From assembly GCA_001592805.2 (NCBI GenBank), contig CP051140.1:1489501-1553500 (forward strand): DNA of 64,000 nucleotides, in the 5' to 3' direction. This document shows positions 31,317 through 40,988 of the stretch, one piece after another. Under the pieces are notes generated by a model. The model worked only from the letters and a program-made list of their open reading frames with translations. It was not told where the DNA came from and did not search any database. The first letter of the stretch is position 1, and each line of letters opens with the position of its first letter. A program made the translations under genes and the position numbers. The stretch is from Peltaster fructicola. Its lineage: Eukaryota; Ascomycota; Dothideomycetes.

Positions 31317-31836
31317 GGCATTACTTTCGAATACATCATGCCTCGCGGCTTCTGTAATACATGTATGATGTTGACCAGACGAGGTCGAGTCTGCGCTACT
31401 GCTTGACGTGGTGCGGTGTAACAAGGTTCTCCGTTCGTTGCTGTGATCTGTATGTTCCAGTGGGCCCCCACTTGTGGTCCCAGTACGAGACACAATGTAT
31501 CTTGCAAGGCCATAGTCTGCAGAGACGGAGTCCTCACCTTACGCAACGGAGCCTTGGTGTCTCGCCCGCCTTCAGTCGCCATGGCCTCTTTCTGATGTAT
31601 CTTGCCAGTTATAAATCTCAAAGAGATCGCTGGTTGTTAAACCATCAGCAGATTGCATAAGACGAGCTGCACGTGTTCCCGTGATGGCAACAGCGACTGA
31701 GATGAACCTGACAGACTTGCACAGTGCTGAACTGGCCAGAGTCCGCAGAGCCTGACAAGCCCAGGACCAGTCTCTCGAAGAGAAGCAAGGAGACGCCATC
31801 CCGCCCGAAGAAGTCGTTGATTGATGACTCACACCA
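31317..31836. other. Convergent 3' intergenic region
   Basis: About 520 bases between the USO1 stop and the stop of the minus-strand GTPase. Open frames here are short and composition is non-coding. Presumed 3' UTRs. Confidence 0.45.
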
Positions 31837-32563
31837 TCATAGAATGACGCATTGTGTTCCTATGGATCTTCCACCTGCATTAGTCAACGTCATTGCTGCA
31901 GATTTCGAGATATCCTCGATCACTTCATGACAGAGCTATCGGAGTTGTCAGCTGTGCAAGCTTCTTTCTCGACAGTTCCCTTACCTCGCCTGTCAATGCA
32001 CTGCACTCGCAGAATCGATCTATACGCATCTCCTGTGCGACTTGTAGCCCTTCTTGGGGATAGATGAAAGATCGACCATTTGGGCCATCCTTCAATGGCT
32101 TAACAGTGCCTGCGTAGTCTTCTCGACTCCTCACGTCTCGCTTCAATCCAAGCAGAACGACGGGAATGCTTTCATTGTAGTTGAAGTGCGTCTCAACCAC
32201 ATATTTCCACTTCGTCTGGACGCTCTGCAACGATGCCGGGTCGCTGATAGCGAAGCACAGCACAATGACGGCGGGACGCAACAGGGTGTAGTTCTCCGGA
32301 AAGTCGTTGTCATAGAACTCCAGCCGCAGCTGCATACGCTGGAAACGTATGTAAAACGGGAATGGCTGATCGCTATCGCGGAGTTGAGGAAGCTGTTGTC
32401 CAGGGCCAAGAGGGCGATTCGACAGAGCCAAGCGTCTGTGTAGCCATCAGCGGCAGCACCTCAAGAACGGGTCAAGTACTGACGACAAGAAGGTCGATTT
32501 GCCGACGCCTTCATCTCCAAGCAGCAAGACTGGTACTTCAGGAGGATCCTGGGCGTTGTCCAT
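31837..32563 (-). CDS. Atypical Rho/Ras-like small GTPase with CaaX tail
   Basis: Three exons (32563-32484, 32435-31985, 31935-31837), introns 48 and 49 nt, 209 residues. The P-loop GDEGVGKST (16-24) is on the short first exon. The switch II/G3 site reads FYDNDFPENY (67-76) in place of DxxGQE, so the catalytic Gln is absent. The NKxD-type site is LLGLKRD (Asp127), Rho-like, and G5 is ECSAL. The last exon gives LCHEVIEDISKSAAMTLTNAGG and ends in CVIL, a prenylation motif for geranylgeranyl transfer. I recall a Pezizomycotina family with similar FYDT-SPENYTLLRP sequences, usually annotated as Rho-like; they may bind GTP without normal hydrolysis. Without the last splice the frame ends early and loses the lipid anchor. 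Confidence 0.85.
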
Positions 32564-33006
32564 CACTCCTCGCGGAACAGCTGGTTGATGCAGCAAGGTA
32601 AGTCTGCAAAGTCCAGCCACATGGCACACGGTCGCGTAGGTGCAGTAGTCTGCCAGTGTTATCGGCGTCTGGAAGATATGACGAAAGCAGACCAGGGTCT
32701 GCACTATACCAGCAGTAGCTGGCGGATTTTCCGCGTGCAGAGCCTCTGGGAAGAGCTTTCACGGACTTCACTCTAAACCATGACGCAGAATTGCTCTCAG
32801 ACTCTCAATCCACTTCAATACTGCTGGCCAGACGGAGACTGCATCGGTCAATTGACTGGCGGCGCAGATAATCTTCGGCTCACCAACATCATGACTACTT
32901 AGCGACCACAAGCTTTGCTACAGAAAACTTTCATAGGAGGCTCTTGTATTTGACTATCCGCTATCGCGACTCATTCTCGACACACTTTCACACCTAGACC
33001 GCCAAC
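32564..33006. promoter_or_regulatory. Divergent promoter region, GTPase and PRPP synthetase
   Basis: About 440 bases between divergent ATGs. Short open frames only. The last 60 bases before 33007 are rich in C and T with CACACTTTCACACC, a common fungal leader composition. Confidence 0.4.
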
Positions 33007-34390
33007 ATGGTCAGAAATATCGTCATATTTGGCGGTTCTTCGCATCCGAACCTCACAGAGACAATCTGCACTCACCTCGGTGTCCCGCCAGCAAAGATAC
33101 ACCTCTCGAAGTTCTCGAACGGTGAGACTCGTGTTGAAGTCGGCGAGTCGGTGCGAGACAAGGATGTATACATCGTTCAGTCAGGAGGAGGACATGTCAA
33201 CGACAACCTTATGGAGCTCCTGATCACACTTTCGGCTTGCAAGACCGCAAGTGCACGACGAGTCACCGCAGTGCTCCCACTGTTCCCATATTCCAGGCAG
33301 AGTGATGTGCCGTACAACAAGATTGGAGCACCTCTGGCCAGGAATCCGAAACAGATCCAAGGCGACGCCAAATACACCTTCGACTCGCGTCCATCCACAC
33401 CGCTACCTAATGAGGAGCACAAGGGACTTGGACCTAACGGTTCGAATCACCTCCATAAGAAGTTGAACGGTCTGGCGATTGGACAGAGCAAAGGAAGAGC
33501 AAGGAACAACACTGGTGATAGCGTCAACAGTGAGCATGGCTCATATTTTGACGACACTAATGGACTTCCGGCGCCAACCTCTGCTCCAGTGCAACAGGCC
33601 CCAAGTCTGTCGACGCAGCGTGGCTACAAGCAGTGGGTTGCTCAGGCAGGAACGCTTGTGGCGGACTTGCTGACTTGTGCTGGTGCTGATCACGTTATCA
33701 CCATGGATCTGCACGATCCTCAGTATCAGGGATTCTTCGATATCCCTGTCGACAACCTGTATGGGCGACACCTGCTCCGGAAGTACATACAATCACAGAT
33801 ACTGCCTCGATATGGTGGACCTGATAGCTGTGTCGTCGTCAGTCCCGACGCTGGTGGTGCCAAGAGAGCTACGAATATTGCAGATGCTCTAGGCATGGAC
33901 TTTGCCTTGATACACAAGGTTTGTTAGGCTCGTGAATCTACGAGCTTCGACTGACACGGCCCAGGAACGTCGTCCAACGGCTGTGCAAGATCGACAGAAT
34001 GCCTCGATGCTGCTCGTTGGTGCTGTTGCAAACCGATGCGCCATACTGATTGATGATCTGGCTGATACGTCCAACACCATCACTCGAGCTGCCAAGCTCC
34101 TGAAGAAGGAGGGAGCACATACAGTGTTCGCCCTGGTGACACATGGTGTGCTCTCGGGCGATGCTGTAGAGCGCATCAACGCCAGTGCTCTTGATAAGGT
34201 TGTCATCACGAATAGTGTACCACAAGAGGAGCACCTCGCGAAGTGTCCTAAGCTCGAAGTGCTCGAGGTTGGAAATGTCTTTGCAGAGGTATGTGGACTT
34301 ACAATTGTGCAGGACATTACTGACTTTCCACAGGCCATTCGCAGGGTCCATCATGGAGAGAGTATTAGTGCTCTGTTCCAGTATGATTAG
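33007..34390 (+). CDS. prs1: Ribose-phosphate pyrophosphokinase (PRPP synthetase, PRS1 type)
   Basis: Three exons (33007-33918, 33965-34288, 34334-34390), introns 46 and 45 nt, 430 residues. It makes PRPP from ribose 5-phosphate and ATP for nucleotide, His and Trp synthesis. Seen: [29 protein letters not shown], the cation site [25 protein letters not shown], and the PRPP-binding loop [13 protein letters not shown] non-conserved insertion of about 100 residues ([14 protein letters not shown] to STQRGYKQW) splits the fold after the ARNPK region; the yeast Prs1 subunit (427 residues) has such an insert, so this is the Prs1-type subunit. The last exon restores the expected [20 protein letters not shown] end. 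The second intron is 45 nt with no stop in frame. Confidence 0.95.
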
Positions 34391-34634
34391 ATGTAGACAG
34401 GACAGCATGCGCGCCATGTGCTATACATGAGGGCAGTGCTAGGAGTATCTTCTCTGCAACTCGATAGAGTAACGACTCATCATCAGTCATTCTCAGCATT
34501 ATCTAGTTCTTCATATATGCCCTATCCAACAGCAAACCTCAAGGTATCAGTGGTTTAGGGGACAGTCTATGGTCGCAGCTCGACTTGAAAGCATTGGGTG
34601 CACAGTCTGTCTGTCGACCCTTCGGCCTGATGTC

Positions 34635-35654
34635 TCAGACCTCCTCTAGATCGAGGATGATCTCCTCGTCACTCAACACCTCGATGTGCTGATACTGCTC
34701 TGGGATCATCTGCACATATTGTTTCTTCTCAGCAACGAACACTGAGATAGCTGTGTTGCATAGCTCTGTATCCATCTTCAACCACAGGTCGTTTGTCTGT
34801 CCACGAAACTCGAGGCCATTGTCAATGCTCCAAACCTTGCCATTGTTGAAGCAGAAGATGTGCATGTTGTAACATCCCAGCGTGATGGCTGCCTTTAGTG
34901 CTTGCCAATCAGGCGCCTCGAAGCAGTCCTTTAGCTGGTACCGCTTTATGTGGATTGTCAGAAGGGTGCCTGCGACAAGTCCAACATTGCCCACGCATAG
35001 AGTGATGTGGTCCTTGTCGATGCGAGACGAGATTTGCTTAGTACTATGGTGCCGCGTTGCAGCTCTTTCATTGTCGGTGAGGAGATCTCGTTCATCAAGG
35101 TCGTCTGATCCGTCTTGATTATCGTTCTCTTCAACTCCGGGCTCCTCGACCGCACCATGCTGCTGACGATTACCTGTGATTGTCTTCAGTGCTGCCTGAA
35201 CACGAGCGCGAGCTCTTCCCCAACGACAGCATGCCAATATGAGGTACTGATATGCTGACGCGGGCTTCATCGTGCCATACTTTACCAAGCCTGACACAAT
35301 ATGCTCCGGCAGTATGTAGCCCGGGGCAACAGTGCCATTCCTCACATGCGGGAGCTCGAAGCGGTGGTCAGCCCTAGCTTTCAGGGCAGTCTCGACTGCA
35401 ATTCTCTGATCGCCGTGATCGGGAATCCTTGCACGCAGGCCGAGATCTTTGATGCCTTGCCTGGCAAGTTCTTCGATGACAATTTCCGCATTTGTGAGCC
35501 ACTCGGTCTTAGTCCAACCGAAGAGATTCTTTATGAGTACAGGAGAATACTCATTATCAATCAAGAAGATATTTGTGAGCCACTCCGATGTCCATGTGCT
35601 AGTATCCTTCTTGTCGCACTCGGCAGACAGCAAACGCCTTCTCGCATGCATCAT
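34635..35654 (-). CDS. Orphan protein of unknown function
   Basis: A 339-residue open frame starting with two ATGs. I do not recognise it. The N-terminus carries a short internal repeat, TSEWLTNIFLIDNEY and KTEWLTNAEIVIEEL, also seen in the DNA as two tttgtgagccactc copies about 80 bases apart. The middle is acidic and Asn/Asp-rich (EEPGVEENDNQDGSDDLDERD), the rest hydrophilic with several Cys and Trp, and the C-terminus ends acidic (LSDEEIILDLEEV). No signal peptide or membrane span. It is longer than expected by chance and its composition is protein-like. Lineage-restricted gene is likely; an upstream exon is possible. Confidence 0.65.
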   Translation of the reverse strand: MMHARRRLLSAECDKKDTSTWTSEWLTNIFLIDNEYSPVLIKNLFGWTKTEWLTNAEIVIEELARQGIKDLGLRARIPDHGDQRIAVETALKARADHRFELPHVRNGTVAPGYILPEHIVSGLVKYGTMKPASAYQYLILACCRWGRARARVQAALKTITGNRQQHGAVEEPGVEENDNQDGSDDLDERDLLTDNERAATRHHSTKQISSRIDKDHITLCVGNVGLVAGTLLTIHIKRYQLKDCFEAPDWQALKAAITLGCYNMHIFCFNNGKVWSIDNGLEFRGQTNDLWLKMDTELCNTAISVFVAEKKQYVQMIPEQYQHIEVLSDEEIILDLEEV

Positions 35655-36607
35655 GTCGAGATGGAGGTCGTCGAGCGCGATCCCGGTTTCGGAGTGGATT
35701 GTGGAAATGGCGCCAAGTGCGAGGTGAGATTATAGCTTGCTGCTGGTGGATTCGGCGAGCCCGATCCCGAACACAAATTGATGATGTAGCTTGTAACTAT
35801 CTAATGAATCGAGAATAGTCACCGGTGCGACAATGATGTAGAGTGAGGTTTCTGCTATTCAGAAGCGGAGAACAGGCACGGATGTGACCATAAGGTAATC
35901 TTGGGAGGTAGAGGGATGGCTTTGCCGTGGGAGTCGTCCGTAGACCTTGATGTGAAGTTAGGTGTGGTTGTGAGAGCAGAAGTAAGGTAGGTAAGTAAGT
36001 CTAGAAGAACTCATTCATGCGCAATGTAGACTAGCGTGAGCTGCAACACCTGGCTCTACTCCCTACAGCTCGCATGGAGCCAATGGTGCTGGGCGGAATG
36101 GCTCCAGAAGCTGATGGAAGGACATTCGCGGTGGGAGGATATAGAATATTGGGACAGTTGTGGTAGCGAAGGAAAGATAGGACTCTAGCAGCTTACATTT
36201 GAGGAGACCATAGTGATTGCTATACTTCGATTGACCTCCCGAGGAATTTAGTCCTCCATACTTAGCCTGTTCCATGTCGCCATCAGTACATACTGCCTAC
36301 TGCTCTGATATCTTCACTCGACCAAGTTCTGCTCGAAGTTCTCATACTTAGGCTTTTGATGATTGTATGTAAGTCCAGGAGAGTCACTGTAATGATACAC
36401 AGGGCGGTCGTGATTCAAATGGAGCTGAGAGAAGTGTAAGGGATGTGGACGATGCTAATCCAAAGGCAAGGTGAGGTGTAGTAGTGTAGGAGCTTCGTCG
36501 GAGATAACGCGAGCTTAGTCCGCGCTAACAGTTCGGCAAGTCAGCCGACAACTTTTTTATGATATTTGTGTACGTCGCAGACAGTTCGCAATGCACAACC
36601 ACCAAGC
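35655..36607. other. Large divergent intergenic region
   Basis: About 950 bases between the orphan gene and UTP7. GC is lower than in the flanking genes, and only one minus-strand open frame (36063-36275) exceeds 60 codons; it has no domain. Presumed promoters. The UTP7 frame stays open back to 36566 but has no ATG before 36608. Confidence 0.45.
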
Positions 36608-38281
36608 ATGAGTCTCGCGACCACAGATCTTGTGGGCGTCAATGGCTCTGTCAAGACCCAGCGCAGGTCACGGCCGCCAACATCACGGCTCTCAGCAGAA
36701 GAAGCAGCAAGGAAGAAGCGACAGTCTGAGGCACTCCAGCAGTATGGTCGAGGCAAGAGTATACAGACGAAGAATGTGAAGGACAAGAAGCTCAAGGCTA
36801 AACTTCGCGCCCTCGAAGAGCGTCACCAAGATGCAGCGCTCAAAGCCAAGGATGCTGAGATCCTGCTCGAGAACGATAGTGGATTTCTCGAACCAGAGCA
36901 CGAACTCGAACGAACATACAAAGTACGCCAAACCCAGATCCGCGACGATGTCGGCCTTGAGACCGCAAAGAAGAGCTTTGATTTGCAGTTGGCAGAAGGT
37001 CCTTACGTCTTCGACTACTCGAGGAATGGTAGAGATCTGCTACTAGCAGGGCGCAAAGGACATGTTGCGACAATGGAGTGGCGATCAGGCAAGCTGGGAT
37101 GTGAGCTGCAACTTGGTGAGACAGTAAGAGATGCAAAGTGGTTGCACAACAATCAGTTCTTCGCGGTTGCACAGAAGCGGAATGTCTACATCTACGACCA
37201 TCATGGCGTGGAGATACACAACCTCGAGCAGCATGTTGAGGTATCGCACATGGAGTTTTTGCCATATCACTTTCTTCTGGCAACCATCGGCAATGCTGGT
37301 TGGGTCAAGTGGCAAGACACGAGCACTGGCAAGCTTGTGGCAGAAATGAGCACTAAGCAGGGCACACCAACAACAATGACACACAATCCGCACAACGCCA
37401 TCCTACACGTCGGTCACCAGAACGGCACTGTATCGTTGTGGTCACCCAACAGCACCACACCTCTGGTTAAGATGCTCTGTCACCGCGGCCCTGTAAGATC
37501 GCTCGCCATGGACCGCGAGGGAAGATACATGGTCTCTGCAGGACAAGACTCGAAGATGGCAGTGTGGGACATCAGAACCTTCAAGCCTGTACACGAATAC
37601 TTCCTACGGCGACCAGGAAACAGCGTTTCAATAAGTGATCGAAACCTAACTGCCATCGGATGGGGAACTCAAGCGACGATATGGAAGGACCTGTTCTCTA
37701 AACACAGTTCAGACGTCGAACAAGTGAAAGCACAGTCACCATACATGGCATGGGGAGGTGAAGGCAATATCATGGAACGTGTTCGATGGTGTCCGTTTGA
37801 GGACATACTCGGCATAGGACACAACAAAGGCTTCTCATCTCTGATTGTGCCAGGTGCTGGAGAGCCAAACTACGACGCACTTGAGCTCAACCCATACGAA
37901 TCGACTAAGCAACGTCAAGAGACAGAGGTCCGAAGTTTGTTGACCAAGCTTCAGCCAGAAATGATTTCTCTTGACCCCAACTTCATTGGCAAGCTGGACA
38001 CCGCCTCCAACCAACAGAAACAAAATGAGAAGGACCTCGATCGCAAGACGGGCGTCGCGGCAGAGCGAGAGAAGATTGAGGACCTCAAGAATCGTGGCAG
38101 AGGGAGGAACAGTAGTCTCCGCAAGTTCTTGAGAAAGAAGGGCAACAAGAACGTCATCGACGAGCACAAGATGAGAGTGATGGAGCTACGAGAGGAGCAG
38201 CGCAAGCGGCGGAAGGAAGAGTCTTCAACAAAAGCACTGGAGCTTGGTCCTGCACTTGCAAGGTTTGCTGGCAGGGCTTGA
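36608..38281 (+). CDS. utp7: WD40 protein UTP7 of the small-subunit processome
   Basis: Single exon, 557 residues from ATG 36608. Utp7 is a nucleolar WD40 protein needed for U3 snoRNA-dependent cleavage of pre-18S rRNA. Seen: a basic N-terminal region (AARKKRQSEALQQYGRGKSIQTKNVKDKK), a WD40 propeller from about residue 160 (DYSRNGRDLLLAGRKGHVATMEW, SLAMDREGRYMVSAGQDSKMAVWDIRTF), then the BING4 C-terminal signature SPYMAWGGEGNIMERVRWCPFEDILGIGHNKGFSSLIVPG followed by NYDALELNPYE, which is diagnostic. The tail is basic and ends in a helix rich in Arg/Lys/Glu. Length matches yeast Utp7 (554). Confidence 0.96.
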   Translation: MSLATTDLVGVNGSVKTQRRSRPPTSRLSAEEAARKKRQSEALQQYGRGKSIQTKNVKDKKLKAKLRALEERHQDAALKAKDAEILLENDSGFLEPEHELERTYKVRQTQIRDDVGLETAKKSFDLQLAEGPYVFDYSRNGRDLLLAGRKGHVATMEWRSGKLGCELQLGETVRDAKWLHNNQFFAVAQKRNVYIYDHHGVEIHNLEQHVEVSHMEFLPYHFLLATIGNAGWVKWQDTSTGKLVAEMSTKQGTPTTMTHNPHNAILHVGHQNGTVSLWSPNSTTPLVKMLCHRGPVRSLAMDREGRYMVSAGQDSKMAVWDIRTFKPVHEYFLRRPGNSVSISDRNLTAIGWGTQATIWKDLFSKHSSDVEQVKAQSPYMAWGGEGNIMERVRWCPFEDILGIGHNKGFSSLIVPGAGEPNYDALELNPYESTKQRQETEVRSLLTKLQPEMISLDPNFIGKLDTASNQQKQNEKDLDRKTGVAAEREKIEDLKNRGRGRNSSLRKFLRKKGNKNVIDEHKMRVMELREEQRKRRKEESSTKALELGPALARFAGRA

Positions 38282-38395
38282 TGCCTGCGTGTATAGATCT
38301 GACTCATGTCTTACGACGTTACGATTACCTGTATTCTAATGGTCAGGAAAAGGCCACATCGAACATGATCGATTGGCTTTTGGTCTAGATCATCC

Positions 38396-39364
38396 TCAGT
38401 TGCACACTGGTATGTCGGCACCAGCATAGGTGAGATGAGCCTCGACACTGACACTACCTTGTCCGTTCACACAGTCGACTGGCTCCTGTCCAAAGCATCG
38501 ATATATCGTTCCTGCATCTGGTACACCGGTGGTCTGATTGTTCATCTCCCAAATCTCTGTTCTGCTGTGCCAGAAGCCAGCTGCAACGGGTGGAATTTGA
38601 GGGACGAGATCTTGGAGTGGTCAGCAAGGCTTCATCAAAAGATATTCCAACGCACCATTTGCGTGTGTGACACGTCTGTAAAGACCAACGTTAGTCTCCG
38701 ATGCACCATTCAGAGAATCACTGTAATCCGCAAAAGGCTTGTTGCCAACTCGTGGCTCGCCGAAGGACCATCCGGCAGTAACCTTTGCTCCAAAATCCTT
38801 AGTGTCCTTGAAGTAGTTGAAGGTGAGCTTCGCCAAAGCACCTCCAAGACTTCCGCCAGTGACAGTGATCGTGTAAGATGGATACGCTTTGACAGCTGTC
38901 TCTAGAGCGGATTCAAGAGGTGGCATGATCGAGTTGAAAGCGTTTGCAAATCCGGCATGGACCAGGCAGAGGCTGCAATTCTTAGATGTGGTGTAGGGCA
39001 ATGGAACGAACGTCAAGTCGGTGATGTAGTCCACTGTGCTGTTCGAGCCTGGATAAGCTATGATGAGTTCTTTGCTGCTATCGAGTCGGTACAGTGATGC
39101 TTGAGTATCGCTGCTTGTAATGTTGAAGTCCTTGATAGTCACTGCTCCTCCCGGAGGCTTTTTACATGGCTGCTGGTAGGATGCTTCCACGTATGAAGCA
39201 TACTTGAGGATGGGAGCGAACGCAGTTGGGTCTGTTCGTTGTCAGAAAGGGACGACCTCATGGTCACTTGCCATACCCAGCTGCTTAGCAGGGAGACCGA
39301 GCTGTGCGGTCACACCAGCTGTGAGCAGAAGAAGAATTGAGCTTGCTTTGAACGGGAGAGACAT
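38396..39364 (-). CDS. Secreted fungal class 3 lipase
   Basis: Three exons (39364-39277, 39231-38656, 38610-38396), both introns 45 nt, 292 residues. A signal peptide is clear: MSLPFKASSILLLLTAGVTA, cleaved before QLGLP. The alpha/beta-hydrolase triad can be placed at Ser157 in VTGGSLGGAL, Asp222 in THANDLVPQIPP, and His280 in SVEAHLTYAG; Asp and His lie on or next to the last exon and only appear after splicing. Several Cys pairs (NCSLC; YRCFG; VDCVNG; PVCN) would form disulfides. The family (lipase 3; includes feruloyl esterase-like members) hydrolyses acylglycerols or esters outside the cell. Substrate cannot be read from sequence. Confidence 0.93.
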
Positions 39365-40073
39365 CTCGGAAGTGGTTGTTCGAGAATGAAGAGACGCTGT
39401 CCATCGTTATATTCTTTCGCCATGCCATGAGGATGTCATGAGCTTACGGCTGCCGTTTCGGCTCAAAGCCTAAAGTGTCATCCTGGTCGTATTCGCTGAT
39501 CACTAGCACACAGGATTATATCGATCGCAATCCTGCCTACTCGATTGACGTCGTGCTCGAAGTCTGGTTGTTGCCCTGATAGGTGTCTTGTCCATTGGGG
39601 CTGCAAATGGTGTCAACGTGACTCTTCAGCCGATTCGACAACAGGATTCGCATGAAGATGCCCACACTTCCACGTTTACTTAGGTTCAACCACGAGGCCG
39701 TGCTTTGCCTGATGTCAAACTCAATTCTCGAGCCCCATTTTCTATGCTTGCGTGACCCTTAGCGGACGCATAGCCTTGTTTGTGAGAGATCCTCACGCTT
39801 CTACGCTATACATGGTAAGTGTACACCAAGGTATGAGGGTCTGACAGATGGGGCCATTGATGTACCTGTTGTATTCATGCACCCCACCATCTGACGGTCC
39901 ACATGCATGATGCTGATGCCAAAGCCCGGAATCGCCAGCTAGCAGCTCTGAAAGCCAGCAAGACAACGCGGAGGCAGCATCTCCAAGCTTGCCAGAGCAC
40001 ACTGACTTCCCAGACATAACATCTCATCAAGATCGTCAGGTTCAACGCATACAGACCTGCAGGACCAGCTGTC
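39365..40073. promoter_or_regulatory. Divergent intergenic region upstream of the lipase and a membrane protein gene
   Basis: About 700 bases between divergent starts. No coding pattern. It contains several GC/AT-mixed blocks without visible repeats; presumed promoters of both genes. Confidence 0.4.
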
Positions 40074-40616
40074 ATGTCTGGCATTGGAAACATTCGGCCA
40101 AGAGGGGGCCATCTCGGCTTGATCCTTCCTCTGTGCACTGCCTCCGCAACAGTGGGCATGACCATCTTTCAGTATCCTATGCTCTTGGCTTTCCTGAACG
40201 CAAGACCCACGATTACTGGCAAGCCAATGTCGAGATTCTTCGATGCACTCGCTGTCCCTGCTATAGCGAGCATAGTTCCGACGACTCTCGTCAGCGCTAT
40301 ATCGGGACTCGTCTGCGCGCGTTGGTTGCGTACACATGTCACGCTTGAGACGACCTCTGTGAGCAACTGGTACCTCTACGGCTCTGTCTTTGCAGTCGGA
40401 CACCTAGCATTCGTGCCTCTGGTTGCCGGTCCAATCAAGAGGATGGCTGAGGCTGGGAGAGATGTGATCACAAGGAGTGAGGAAGAGATCGAGAAGGCCA
40501 ACGAGAAAGAGCTGAAGCAGTGGTTGATCGTTCACACTGTTCGCACCCTCACTGTGGATCTGTTCGCGTTGGTCTGTTTCGCTGAAGGTGTTGCACAGAG
40601 TCTCTGGATCATTTGA
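40074..40616 (+). CDS. Small four-span membrane protein, DUF1772/anthrone-oxygenase-like
   Basis: Single exon, 180 residues. Four hydrophobic segments are visible (about residues 14-36, 60-82, 106-124, 155-178), with a charged loop before the last one (AGRDVITRSEEEIEKANEKELKQW). The size, the spans and the position of the Trp/Asn/Tyr (NWYLYGSVFAVGHLAFVPLV) are reminiscent of fungal DUF1772-type proteins, some of which are anthrone oxygenases in polyketide pathways. No polyketide synthase lies nearby, so a biosynthetic role is not supported here; treat as an uncharacterised membrane protein. Confidence 0.75.
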   Translation: MSGIGNIRPRGGHLGLILPLCTASATVGMTIFQYPMLLAFLNARPTITGKPMSRFFDALAVPAIASIVPTTLVSAISGLVCARWLRTHVTLETTSVSNWYLYGSVFAVGHLAFVPLVAGPIKRMAEAGRDVITRSEEEIEKANEKELKQWLIVHTVRTLTVDLFALVCFAEGVAQSLWII

Positions 40617-40988
40617 GGTCACGAGCTATTGTCAGTCGTTATTGTGTGATCGTGGTGCGTCGTCGTTATCAATATGTTCTGTATCATGGCTTCGTATCCT
40701 GCTCAGCATGCGAGCGGTGATGATCGTATTGCGTTCATTGTGTACCATGATCTACCAGATCGCAATAGGTATACCAGGAAGGCATGAAGTTGAGAGCATC
40801 GCATTGTACTAAAGGTGTGTCCGACCTGGTGAGACGCGTCGCGTGGCCATAGCGCGCTTCTCATCTCAGAGTGCTGGCCATGATAGTACTATTTGACACC
40901 ACACCAACATCTTGCTCGAAACAGCCGCACGCAGTCCGGCGGACCACAGACGACAAAGCCAGACCTCTAGGAAGTGAGTAAATGCGAA
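40617..40988. other. Intergenic region before EAF3
   Basis: About 370 bases between two plus-strand genes. No supported gene; presumably a 3' UTR and the EAF3 promoter. Confidence 0.45.

Noticed and set aside
30731-31493. Long hydrophobic minus-strand frames opposite USO1
   Set aside because: Complement of a Glu/Lys/Gln coiled coil always gives Leu/Phe/Ser-rich frames.
40074-40616. Part of an anthraquinone-type polyketide cluster
   Set aside because: The membrane protein only resembles anthrone oxygenases; no polyketide synthase, thioesterase or regulator is nearby.
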